Shown piece by piece: positions 37,477 through 45,395 of a stretch of 64,000 bases of DNA. Source of the DNA: Hymenobacter armeniacus (GTDB lineage Bacteria > Bacteroidota > Bacteroidia > Cytophagales > Hymenobacteraceae); assembly GCF_014699055.1 (NCBI RefSeq), contig NZ_JACXAC010000004.1:186001-250000 (forward strand), written 5' to 3'. Numbering within the stretch: position 1 is the stretch's first letter; each line of letters opens with the position of its first letter. Both the position numbers and the translations under genes were made by a program. The notes under the pieces are model-generated. The model was given only the letters and a program-made list of their open reading frames with translations, was not told the origin of the DNA and ran no database searches.

Positions 37477-38400
37477 CTAATCCCGCGACTTCACCGTGAA
37501 GTTGCGGGCCACGGTGAAGCCGAAGAAAATGTCGCCGTCGAAGAAGTTGCCCGTGGTTTGGGGCACGAAGAACTTCTCCACCATGCCGCTGGAATTGGTG
37601 AGGTGCAGCTGAAACACGTGGCCGCCGGTTTCGATGTCGACGCCCACGCCCAGGGCGTTGCGGTAGTTGTCGGCCACGTAGCCGGGCAGCAGGTAGAAGT
37701 AGTCGGCGGTGAGGGCCAAGCGCTTGGTCAGCTTCTGGCGCAGACCCGCGCCGATGGAGTACACGTCGTTTTGCATGCCTTCCAGCGCCACGTAGTTGCG
37801 GTGGATGAGCGTGGGCATAAGCTGCACCGACAGGCTGGGGCTGAACTTGCGCGCCAGCAACACCTGGTAGGTGTAATCGAGGCGCGAAGCGGTGCTGCGC
37901 TCGGCGGTGTTGGCGGTTTGGTTGAACTTGAGCGTGGTGATGGCCGACGAGGCAAACAGCGTGACCGAAACCGGCATGGGGTGCGCGCCGGTGCTTTGCT
38001 GCAAGGCCTTGTATTTCACAAAGCCGTCGAACGTTTTCTCCTGCGAGCTGCGACCCAGGCCCAGCGCCAGCCGGTCGGTGACGCCGTACTCGAAGCTGAG
38101 GCGCAGCACGGCGTTGTCGAGCCCAAAAAACTCGTACGGGCCGCTGTTGATGGTGCCGAAGCGGTGCTGGATGAGGAAGGCCAGCGTGCCCTGGCCCGGC
38201 GTTTCCACCGACTGCGAGTTGATGATGTGCGTGCCCTTAAAGGTAGCCGCCACCGCCTCGCGCTTGGTCGAGTCGGTGGTTTGCTTTTCAAGGTCGCGCA
38301 GCAAGTCGTTTTCGGTTTGGGCGTGGGCGGCACCGGCCCAAGCCAGCAAGCCGACCAGCAATAAGCCCTTAAGTGAAACAGCGTAAAAATTGCGGAGCAT
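37477..38400 (-). CDS. DUF5777-family outer-membrane beta-barrel protein
   Basis: A 307-residue exported protein (ATG at 38400) with a signal peptide ending GAAHAQ and alternating beta-strands typical of a barrel: LAFLIQHRFGTINSGPYEFFG, RLSFEYGVTDRLALGLGRSS, ending FFGFTVARNFTVKSRD. This matches DUF5777-type membrane proteins of Bacteroidota. The genes for a YceI protein and a c-type cytochrome-like lipoprotein lie upstream in the same direction, and in my recollection this trio recurs in the phylum. Function is unknown. Confidence 0.88.
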   Translation of the reverse strand: MLRNFYAVSLKGLLLVGLLAWAGAAHAQTENDLLRDLEKQTTDSTKREAVAATFKGTHIINSQSVETPGQGTLAFLIQHRFGTINSGPYEFFGLDNAVLRLSFEYGVTDRLALGLGRSSQEKTFDGFVKYKALQQSTGAHPMPVSVTLFASSAITTLKFNQTANTAERSTASRLDYTYQVLLARKFSPSLSVQLMPTLIHRNYVALEGMQNDVYSIGAGLRQKLTKRLALTADYFYLLPGYVADNYRNALGVGVDIETGGHVFQLHLTNSSGMVEKFFVPQTTGNFFDGDIFFGFTVARNFTVKSRD

Positions 38401-38426
38401 GGAATAAGATGTTAAGCGGCAGAAAA

Positions 38427-39020
38427 TCAGTTGGTGGGGCGCGTGGTGGCGCCCACGGCGGCGGGCACGGGGTCGCAGGCCAGGGCCACGCGCACGCTCA
38501 CGATTTTGGCGATGTTGTTGCGCACAATCAGCGGAATCTCGATGTTATAGTCGGCCGGAGCCACCGAAAACACGGCCGCCGCCAGTAGCTGGCCGCCTTT
38601 TAGCTCCACGGTGGCCGGCACCTTGATGCGGTGCGTCACGCCGTGCAGCGTAAGGTCGCCCTCCACCTGGGCGGTGTGCGAGCCGGGGGTGGCCAGGGTG
38701 GCCGCGTCTATCCCCACAAAACGGCCGGTGAAGGTGGCTTTGGGAAATTTGTCCGACTCCATGTAGTTCTCGTTGAAGTGCTCCTGCATGAGCGTGCGCT
38801 TGAACACGAACCCCTTCACGGGCAGCGAGAAAGCCAACTGGCCGGTGCCAAAATCGAGCACGGCGGCCACCTCCTGGTTTTTGGCCTCGATGTCTTCGAT
38901 GGGGCTGGCCGAGAAAAACGACACCCGCCCCGCCTTGGTCATGAACTTGCTTTGCGCCCGTGCGTGGGGTTGGGCCAAGAGCAACAGCAGCAACGGCAGC
39001 AGAAAAAGGGAGCGTTTCAT
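38427..39020 (-). CDS. YceI-family secreted protein
   Basis: A 197-residue protein with signal peptide (MKRSLFLLPLLLLLL...ARAQ; ATG at 39020). The YceI lipocalin-like fold is indicated by RVSFFSASPIEDIEAKNQ, HFNENYMESDKFPKATFTG and GDLTLHGVTHRIKVP. YceI proteins bind long isoprenoid or lipid ligands in the periplasm. It lies between the cytochrome-like and DUF5777 genes with short gaps (17 and 26 bases), consistent with one operon. Confidence 0.93.
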   Translation of the reverse strand: MKRSLFLLPLLLLLLAQPHARAQSKFMTKAGRVSFFSASPIEDIEAKNQEVAAVLDFGTGQLAFSLPVKGFVFKRTLMQEHFNENYMESDKFPKATFTGRFVGIDAATLATPGSHTAQVEGDLTLHGVTHRIKVPATVELKGGQLLAAAVFSVAPADYNIEIPLIVRNNIAKIVSVRVALACDPVPAAVGATTRPTN

Positions 39021-39037
39021 AGCAGTGAGAAGGGGCG

Positions 39038-39448
39038 TTAGTTGTTTTTCTTGCCGGCCGCAATCCAGGCTTCGATGCGCTGGATGTCGCAGTCCGACAG
39101 CTTGGGCCGGCCTTGGGGCATGGGGTCGAAGCCGGGGTCGTGCCGAATGCAGCCGAGCAGCTTGCTGGGCGAGAAGTAGCTGTTGATGGCCTGGTAATCG
39201 CCAAAATTGTTGCCGCCACCCTTCACCGAATACACGGTACTCCCGTGGCATTCGCGGCAGTGGGCGTCGAAAATGGGCGAGATGACGTTGGCGTACGTCA
39301 CGTTTTCGCGGGCCACGTCGCAGGCCGGGGCCGGGTCGCCGTGCGAGTAGGTGCAGCTGGCCGCCGCGCCCAGCGCCAGCAGGGCCACGCCCGCCAACGC
39401 CGCGCGCAGCCGGGCCGATACAGTGTAATTGTCGGACATACCGAACAT
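39038..39448 (-). CDS. Cytochrome c-like lipoprotein
   Basis: A 136-residue lipoprotein with a signal region ALAGVALLALGAAASC and one haem-binding motif CRECH in FDAHCRECHGSTVYS, followed by a GKKNN tail after DIQRIEAWIAAG, as in small c-type cytochromes of Bacteroidota. It could pass electrons in the periplasm. Start choices are ATG 39448 or ATG 39439; both give the same mature protein. It leads the small operon with YceI and DUF5777. Confidence 0.85.
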   Translation of the reverse strand: MFGMSDNYTVSARLRAALAGVALLALGAAASCTYSHGDPAPACDVARENVTYANVISPIFDAHCRECHGSTVYSVKGGGNNFGDYQAINSYFSPSKLLGCIRHDPGFDPMPQGRPKLSDCDIQRIEAWIAAGKKNN

Positions 39449-39529
39449 CGCCAGAAAGTGAATGATGAATAAACCAGGCGTGAAATTTCAACCCGCAAGC
39501 TACGGCGCAACCAGGGCATTTGAGGGCGG

Positions 39530-41176
39530 CTAAAAACCGTATTTCACGCCCACAAACACGCCCGCGCTGGTCAGCTTTAGCTTGTAGACGCCCACGCCGG
39601 CCAGAGGCACCTTCACGTAAGGCTCGGCGTGCAGGCTCCAGCGCGGGCTCAGGGCGCGCTCGTAGCCCACCGACAGGTTGAGGATGCTGAACAAATGCCG
39701 GTTGGCGTTCACGGCCTCGCCCTCCCAGTAGCCGGGCTTGTTGTACTCCACGTAGGCGTAGGAATAGGTTTCGCGCTGCATGAAGAACGACGACAGGCCG
39801 GTGCTGCCGTACAGCGCGTAGCCGGGCCGCGAAAGCAGGTCGTAGCGCAGGTTCAGGGGCACGTCGAGCACGGTGCAGGTGCCGTCCACGTCGTCGAAAT
39901 AGCGGTGTTTTACGTAAGGCGCGTAAGCTCCAAAATCGCAGTCTTCGCGCCGGGCGCTGTACTGTTTCGTCGAGCGCAGCAGGCCGGTGCTCAGGCGCAG
40001 GCGGCGGCCCAGGCGGTATTCCAGCACCACGCCCAGGTTGGGCAGCGGGCTCTCCACGCTGGCAAATTTCACGGTCGTCACATCGGGCGCTCCCACCAGG
40101 CCCACGTAAAAGCGGGGCTGCCGGGCCGGAGCGGGCACATCAGGCCGAGACGGCGTCGGCGTTGGTGCCACCGAAGCCAGCGGAGCCGGCAAGTCACTGC
40201 CAGTGGGCAGAGTCAACCGCACTTCCTTGAGCGCCAACGCGGCGTTGTCGGAGGTGGTGGGAGCAAGGTTTCTTGAAGCCGTAGGCGCAGCGCCGTCAGC
40301 TTGCGCCACGGATAGCGCCGAGGAGCCATTATCAGTCGCCTGATAAGATGGCTGGGCATGCCCCAGGCGGTGCGCTGCAGCGCGGACAACAACAGCCGGC
40401 TGCTCTTGCGCACCTCGCTGCAAGGCCCGCCGCGAAGGCCGCCGCCCAACTGCCGCCGTTGCCCAGGCCGCTTTCGGCGCGTTGTAGCGAGCTATAGCGG
40501 CCGGTTGGGCTTCGGCTGGTGCAGCTGCGTAGGGTCGTTTGGTTGGCGCAGCGGCCACCGCTTCAGCTAGCACCACCCCGCCCGTCCGGCCTTCGCGCGG
40601 CGCGGCAGTGGAGCGAGCCGGCTGGTTGGGCAGCAAGGCTGCCAGCGTGGGCGCTGGCCTTTTGGGCGCGGCTGGTTGCGCAGCCGGGGCCACCGTTGCG
40701 GTCACCGTTTCGCCAGCAGAAGGAGGAGATAAGGCGGTGGTTGGTGTAGCCTCCGTTGGCTTTGTCGTAGCGGGCGTGGTGGTGGCTGTTGAGGCCGGTG
40801 TGGCAGGCGAAGCCGCCGGGGCGTTTGCCCCTGAAGCAGACCAAGCAGCGCCCTTTTGGTTGGCCGGTTGGTGTCCGGTATGCTCGGCGTGAGTGGCGGC
40901 GTAAGAGGCGGCGGGCGTGCTCGCGGCAGCCGTCATTTTGGCGCGCGACGCCGGGCCGGCGGGCCACCACAGCAGCCAGCCCAGTCCCATGAGCGCCACG
41001 ACCAGCACTTCCGCCGCGAAAAACTTCCACATTTTCCGCCGCACCGCCCGCTGAATCTCGGCCTTGTCTAGCTGCGTTTCCAGGCGCAGCCAGGCATCCA
41101 GCGGGAAGGGCGCGGGGTCCGGCTCCGGCGGGTTTAGCCGTTGGAAAGCGTTATCAATATCGTTATCCGACCACAT
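39530..41176 (-). CDS. Transmembrane protein joining an anti-sigma-like N-terminus to an outer-membrane barrel domain
   Basis: A 548-residue protein starting at ATG 41176, 14 bases inside the ECF sigma gene. A cytoplasmic ~45-residue N-terminus (MWSDNDIDNAFQRLNPPEPD) and one membrane helix (FFAAEVLVVALMGLGWLLWW, ~51-70) are followed by a ~270-residue Ala/Thr/Pro-rich linker and a C-terminal porin-like beta-barrel domain (~355-548) that starts RFYVGLVGAPDV and ends GVFVGVKYGF. The overlap with a sigma-70 gene suggests that the N-terminus controls it. How one chain could span inner membrane, periplasm and a barrel is the odd point. Confidence 0.82.
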   Translation of the reverse strand: MWSDNDIDNAFQRLNPPEPDPAPFPLDAWLRLETQLDKAEIQRAVRRKMWKFFAAEVLVVALMGLGWLLWWPAGPASRAKMTAAASTPAASYAATHAEHTGHQPANQKGAAWSASGANAPAASPATPASTATTTPATTKPTEATPTTALSPPSAGETVTATVAPAAQPAAPKRPAPTLAALLPNQPARSTAAPREGRTGGVVLAEAVAAAPTKRPYAAAPAEAQPAAIARYNAPKAAWATAAVGRRPSRRALQRGAQEQPAVVVRAAAHRLGHAQPSYQATDNGSSALSVAQADGAAPTASRNLAPTTSDNAALALKEVRLTLPTGSDLPAPLASVAPTPTPSRPDVPAPARQPRFYVGLVGAPDVTTVKFASVESPLPNLGVVLEYRLGRRLRLSTGLLRSTKQYSARREDCDFGAYAPYVKHRYFDDVDGTCTVLDVPLNLRYDLLSRPGYALYGSTGLSSFFMQRETYSYAYVEYNKPGYWEGEAVNANRHLFSILNLSVGYERALSPRWSLHAEPYVKVPLAGVGVYKLKLTSAGVFVGVKYGF

Positions 41177-41777
41177 AGCGGGCTGAAGTAATAGGAGTGA
41201 TTTGGGCCAGCATTGTGCGCAAATGGGCTCGGGCTTTAAATAAATTCGATTTGGACGTGCCCACCGAAATGCGCAGCTGCTCGGCGATTTCCTCGTGGCC
41301 AAATCCGTCAATCACCGCCAGGTTGAACACCGCGCGGTAGGCCGGGGGCAGGCGCTGCACCAGGCCCAGCAGCTCGTCGTAGCTCAGCGTGTCGAGGGGC
41401 GTGGCGCCGCCGTCGGCTTGGTTCAGGGTCGCGTCGTCGAGCTCCTGCTGGTGCTGCTGGCGCTCGTTGGCGCGGTAGTGGTCGATGGCCGTGTGAATCA
41501 TGATGCGCTTGAGCCAGCCCCGAAACGAGCCCAGCACGTCCTCCGGGTGGCGGGCCGCGTCGAAGCGGTACAAGTCGCGGAATATTTTCAGGAAGCCGTC
41601 GTTGGCCGCTTCCAGGGCCTGGTCGCGGTCGCGGGCGTAGCGCAGGCAGATGCTCATCGCAAAGCCGTGAAACTGCCCGTACAGCCGGCGCTGAGCCACG
41701 CGCTCCTGCCGTTGGCAGGCTGCCAGCAGCTCGGGCAGGGTAGGAGGAGCAGAGCTAGGTGAGGAGAGGTGCAGCAT
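41163..41777 (-). CDS. ECF-type RNA polymerase sigma factor
   Basis: A 204-residue extracytoplasmic-function sigma factor (ATG at 41777). Region 2 is seen in AMSICLRYARDRDQALEAANDGFLKIF, and region 4 in LPPAYRAVFNLAVIDGFGHEEIAEQLRISVGTSKSNLFKARAHLR with its helix-turn-helix. The 3' end overlaps the start of the putative anti-sigma/barrel gene by 14 bases, so the pair is co-regulated. Likely activated by an envelope or oligomer-uptake signal, judged only from the partner. Confidence 0.93.
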   Translation of the reverse strand: MLHLSSPSSAPPTLPELLAACQRQERVAQRRLYGQFHGFAMSICLRYARDRDQALEAANDGFLKIFRDLYRFDAARHPEDVLGSFRGWLKRIMIHTAIDHYRANERQQHQQELDDATLNQADGGATPLDTLSYDELLGLVQRLPPAYRAVFNLAVIDGFGHEEIAEQLRISVGTSKSNLFKARAHLRTMLAQITPITSARYVVG

Positions 41778-41845
41778 GCGAGCGGCGGTTGGCGGGGCTT
41801 CACTAAACCACTCGGAAGATAAGCAAAAACGGTTGCCCCAGGCAC

Positions 41846-41877
41846 AAAAAAAGCCCGGCGCGCGGCCGGGCTTTTTT
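41846..41877 (-). terminator. Intrinsic terminator of secDF
   Basis: AAAAAAGCCCGGC and GCCGGGCTTTTTT pair with a 5-base loop, 30 bases beyond the secDF stop on the minus strand. Confidence 0.9.
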
Positions 41878-41907
41878 CAACTAATCAGCTAGGTAAGCCG
41901 TGGAACA

Positions 41908-44889
41908 CTACACGTTGGCTTGGCTCAGCTTGGGCGTGCCGGCGTCCACGCCGGTCACGTCTTCGCCGCGGGCCAGGCGCTCACGCTCCTCTTTCTTGCC
42001 GTAGGTGTCGAGGATAATCGGGGTGGCGATGAACAGCGACGAATACGTGCCGAAAATCACGCCGATAATCATGGCGAAGGAGAACGAGCGCAGGGTCTCG
42101 CCACCGAACACGTACATCACAAACACCACCAGAAACACCGTGGTGAATGTAATCATGGTGCGCGAGAAGGTCGAGTTCAGGGCCGGGTTCACCACTTGGG
42201 CGAAGGTCAGCTTGGGGTTCTCGCGCAGGTACTCGCGGATACGGTCGTAGATAACCACCGTGTCGTTCATCGAGAAGCCGATAACCGTGAGCAGCGCGGC
42301 CACGAAAATCTGGTCCATCTCGTAGTTCAGGCCGAAGAGGCGGGCAATGGGGAAAGCCGCAATCACGAGCAGGGCGTCGTGGAACAGGGCCACCACCGCG
42401 GCCATGGAGTACTGCCAGCGCTCGAAGCGGAACAACACGTACACGAAGATGCCCAGCAGCGTGAGGCCCAGCGAGAGCACCGAAGTACGCTTGATGTCGT
42501 CGGCGATGGTGGCGCCCACTTTCGAGGTCGACTTAATCACCGGCGCGTCGGCGCTGTACTGCCGCAGGCCTTTGTTGAGGGCGGCCACCACTTTGGCGTC
42601 GGCGGCGGGGCTTTCGTCTTCGGCCAGGTAGCCGGTGGTGATGCGCAGGCGGTCGGGCGAGCCGTATTGCTTCACTTCCAAGCCGGCGCCTTCAAATACG
42701 GGGCGCAGCTTGTCGCCCACGGCCGAGGCTTCCATGGTCTTGTTGAAGTCGACCACGTAGGCGCGGCCGCCTTTGAAGTCCACGCCCAGGTTGGGGCCGC
42801 CCTGCACGTACATCAGCACGAAGCCGATGACGATGAAGAGGGTCGAGAAGGTGTAGGCCAGCTTGCGCTTGCCCACGATGTCGAAATTCAGGTTCTTGAA
42901 CAGGTTGCGCGAAATCACCGTGCTGAAGGTCATCGGGTGGTTTTCGTTGCCCTTCACCATCCACTCGATGATGAGGCGCGACACGAACACGGCCGACAGG
43001 AACGAGGTGAGCACACCAATGCCGAGCGTGATGGCGAAGTTTTGCACCGGGCCCGTGCCGAAGAAGCCGAGAATCACGGCAATCAGCATGGTGGTCACGT
43101 TCGAGTCGAAAATAGCCGAGAAGGCGCGCGAGTAGCCTTTGTTGATGGCATCGGTGAGGCTAAGGCCGTGGTCGAGTTCTTCGCGAATCCGCTCGAAAAT
43201 CAGTACGTTGGCGTCCACCGAGGTGCCCATCACCAGAATCAGACCGGCGATGCCGGGCAGGGTGAGGGCGGTGCCGAACTGGGCCAGCACACCCAGAATC
43301 AGGAAGATGTTGAAGAGCAGGGCGATGTCGGCTACGATGCCGGCGCGGCCATAGTAGAAGGCCATGAACAGCATGATAATTACCACGCCGGCCAGCGACG
43401 AGTACAGGCCCTGGTTGATGGCTTCCTTGCCGAGCGAGGGGCCTACCACGGCTTCTTCCACGATGCGCGTGGGGGCGGGCAGCTTACCAGCCTTCAGCTG
43501 GTTGGCCAAGTCCTGGGTGTCTTCAATCTGGAAGCTGCCCGTGATGCTGGTGCCGCCGCCCGTGATTTCGCCCTGCACCACCGGCGCCGAGCACACGTAG
43601 TCGTCGAGCACCATGGCCACCTGGCGGCCGATGTTGGCGGCCGTCATCTTGGCCCACTTGCGCGAGCCGGCGGGGGTCATGTTCATCAGCACTTCCGGCT
43701 GGCCGTTCTGGCCGATGTCGGCGCGGGCATCGTTCACGGCTTCGCCGCTCAGCATGGGCACGCCGTCGCGGGTTTTGCGCACCGGAATCAGCTCCAGGTA
43801 CTCCTGCTTCTCAATGGTGGTGGGCTTCAGGCTCCAGAGCAGGGCCAGGGTGGGGGGCAGCACGGCTTTGGCCTCCGGCGAGCGCAGGAGGGTATTCATG
43901 CGGGCGGTGTCGCGCAGGTTCACGCCCAGGCGGCCGGGCATGGTAAAGAGCTTGGCGAGCACGCCGCCCTGAGTAGAATTAGCAGCCGAGTCGGCCGTGG
44001 CATCCTTGGTTTTCTTGGCCAGCTGCGAAGCCAGCGAGGTCGAATCGCCAGCGGCGGCGGCCGTGGTGTCGGCGGCCGAGGCCACGGCGGGGGCCGCTTT
44101 GGCAGCGGCCTGCTTGGCCGAGAGCTGCTTGTCGAGGGTCACGAGGTAAGGGCCCACTTCGTTCTGGTTCCACACTTCCCAGAACTCCAGCTTGGCCTGG
44201 CCCTGCAGCAGCTTGCGCACGCGGTCGGGGTTGTCGACGCCGGGCAGCTCGATTTGCAGGCGGCCGGTGCCTTTCACACGCTGAATGCTGGGCTGGTTCA
44301 CGCCGAACTTATCGACGCGGGTGCGCAGGATGTTGAACGAGCGGTCGATGGCTTCTTCCACTTCCTTGTCGATGGCGCCAATCACCTTCTCGTTCGAGGA
44401 GTTGATGTCGATGCCGCGGCTCTTGTTGGTGGTGTTGGCGAAGATGGTGGCCAGCGGCTTGCTGGGCGCCAGCTGCTGGTAGGCCTGGGCAAACAGCGCC
44501 GTAAACGGCGTGCTGGAGTTGGTCTTTTGGGCTTCCTGGGCGTTGGCCAGGGCGCGGTTGAAGGCGGGGTCTTTGCTGTTGCCGCTCATGGCGCGCACAA
44601 TTTCCACCGGCGACACTTCCAGCGTCACGTGCATGCCGCCTTTCAGGTCGAGGCCGAGGCCGAGCTCGCTCTGGCGCACTTCGCGGTAGGTGAAGGGGCC
44701 AAACACGGGCGCGCGCCACACCGAATCGAGGTAGTGCTGGCGGGCGGCTTCGTCGAGCTTGCCGTTGCGCGTGGCGTAGGCCACGGCCTTGGTCTGCACC
44801 CCGCGCGAGACGTAGGTGAAGAACAGGAAGTACACGCACAACGCCGTGACGACGAGGGTGAGCGCGATGATTAATCCTTTGTTACGCAT
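41908..44889 (-). CDS. secDF: Protein translocase subunit SecDF (fused)
   Basis: A 993-residue fusion of SecD and SecF (ATG at 44889), the usual form in Bacteroidota. SecD: first helix ~6-27, GLGLDLKGGMHVTLEV, a large periplasmic region with a DUF-type Ala/Thr-rich insert (~270-310), and the membrane block from ~510 with LFNIFLILGVLAQFGTALTLPG and GTSVDANVLIFERIREEL. SecF begins around 650 and contains NLGVDFKGGRAYVVDF, MNDTVVIYDRIREYL and a final membrane helix. It uses the proton gradient to complete SecYEG export. Length and motifs are standard. Confidence 0.97.
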   Translation of the reverse strand: MRNKGLIIALTLVVTALCVYFLFFTYVSRGVQTKAVAYATRNGKLDEAARQHYLDSVWRAPVFGPFTYREVRQSELGLGLDLKGGMHVTLEVSPVEIVRAMSGNSKDPAFNRALANAQEAQKTNSSTPFTALFAQAYQQLAPSKPLATIFANTTNKSRGIDINSSNEKVIGAIDKEVEEAIDRSFNILRTRVDKFGVNQPSIQRVKGTGRLQIELPGVDNPDRVRKLLQGQAKLEFWEVWNQNEVGPYLVTLDKQLSAKQAAAKAAPAVASAADTTAAAAGDSTSLASQLAKKTKDATADSAANSTQGGVLAKLFTMPGRLGVNLRDTARMNTLLRSPEAKAVLPPTLALLWSLKPTTIEKQEYLELIPVRKTRDGVPMLSGEAVNDARADIGQNGQPEVLMNMTPAGSRKWAKMTAANIGRQVAMVLDDYVCSAPVVQGEITGGGTSITGSFQIEDTQDLANQLKAGKLPAPTRIVEEAVVGPSLGKEAINQGLYSSLAGVVIIMLFMAFYYGRAGIVADIALLFNIFLILGVLAQFGTALTLPGIAGLILVMGTSVDANVLIFERIREELDHGLSLTDAINKGYSRAFSAIFDSNVTTMLIAVILGFFGTGPVQNFAITLGIGVLTSFLSAVFVSRLIIEWMVKGNENHPMTFSTVISRNLFKNLNFDIVGKRKLAYTFSTLFIVIGFVLMYVQGGPNLGVDFKGGRAYVVDFNKTMEASAVGDKLRPVFEGAGLEVKQYGSPDRLRITTGYLAEDESPAADAKVVAALNKGLRQYSADAPVIKSTSKVGATIADDIKRTSVLSLGLTLLGIFVYVLFRFERWQYSMAAVVALFHDALLVIAAFPIARLFGLNYEMDQIFVAALLTVIGFSMNDTVVIYDRIREYLRENPKLTFAQVVNPALNSTFSRTMITFTTVFLVVFVMYVFGGETLRSFSFAMIIGVIFGTYSSLFIATPIILDTYGKKEERERLARGEDVTGVDAGTPKLSQANV

Positions 44890-44897
44890 GTGAAAAT

Positions 44898-45021
44898 CAG
44901 TTATCAGTTAGTAGTTGTCTGTGAGCAATGAAGGCGGGAAGGGGCATGCAAGCAGCCACCAGCCGGCAGCTCAGGGACACGCCCACCAACTGCTAACTGC
45001 TCACTGCTAACTGCCAACTGA
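44898..45021. repeat. Intergenic inverted repeat (CAGTTATCAGTTAG words)
   Basis: CAGTTATCAGTTAGTAGTTG on the left and CAACTGCTAACTGCTCACTG with CTAACTGCCAACTG on the right pair imperfectly. The interior holds no terminator. It lies between secDF and the small membrane-protein gene at 45024. Confidence 0.7.
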
Positions 45022-45023
45022 AT

Positions 45024-45395
45024 TTAAGGGGCCTGCGGCGACAGGACCACGGCCAGCAGCCGCGCCCGAAACACCTCGCCCGCCCGGATGCCGGCCCGCA
45101 GGCGCGGCACGGCCAGGGCCTGGCGCAGGCTGGGCAGCCACACGGCCGGCACGGCGCTGGGCAGCCAGGCCACCATCGGCGGCGCCACAAAGTGGTCGAG
45201 GGCCGTGGTGGCTTCCAGCAGTACTTTTTGTTTCACCACCGCCACGCGGGTGGGCTGCGCCCAGCGCGTTTCGCCCTTGCCCACGGGCCGCAGCACGCTC
45301 ACGGCGCGCTGGTTCAGGCCCAGTACCAGCAGCACCGTGGCGGCGAGCAGGGCAAAGCGGAGCGAGAACCAAAAACGGGAAAGCAGAGCCAGCAT
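45024..45395 (-). CDS. Small membrane-anchored hypothetical protein
   Basis: A 123-residue protein (ATG at 45395) with one N-terminal membrane helix (FSLRFALLAATVLLVLGL) and a soluble Arg/Val-rich remainder (RWAQPTRVAVVKQKVLLEATT ... PMVAWLPSAVPAVWLP). No family is recognised. It precedes secDF in the same direction. The frame is open further upstream through the 21-bp repeats, which I do not think are coding. The gene is likely but not certain. Confidence 0.5.
   Translation of the reverse strand: MLALLSRFWFSLRFALLAATVLLVLGLNQRAVSVLRPVGKGETRWAQPTRVAVVKQKVLLEATTALDHFVAPPMVAWLPSAVPAVWLPSLRQALAVPRLRAGIRAGEVFRARLLAVVLSPQAP

Noticed and set aside
41920..44874. A 984-codon open frame antisense to secDF
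   Set aside because: It is a GC-rich shadow: His/Gly/Val/Ala/Gln-rich, no domain, and it mirrors the well-supported secDF gene exactly.
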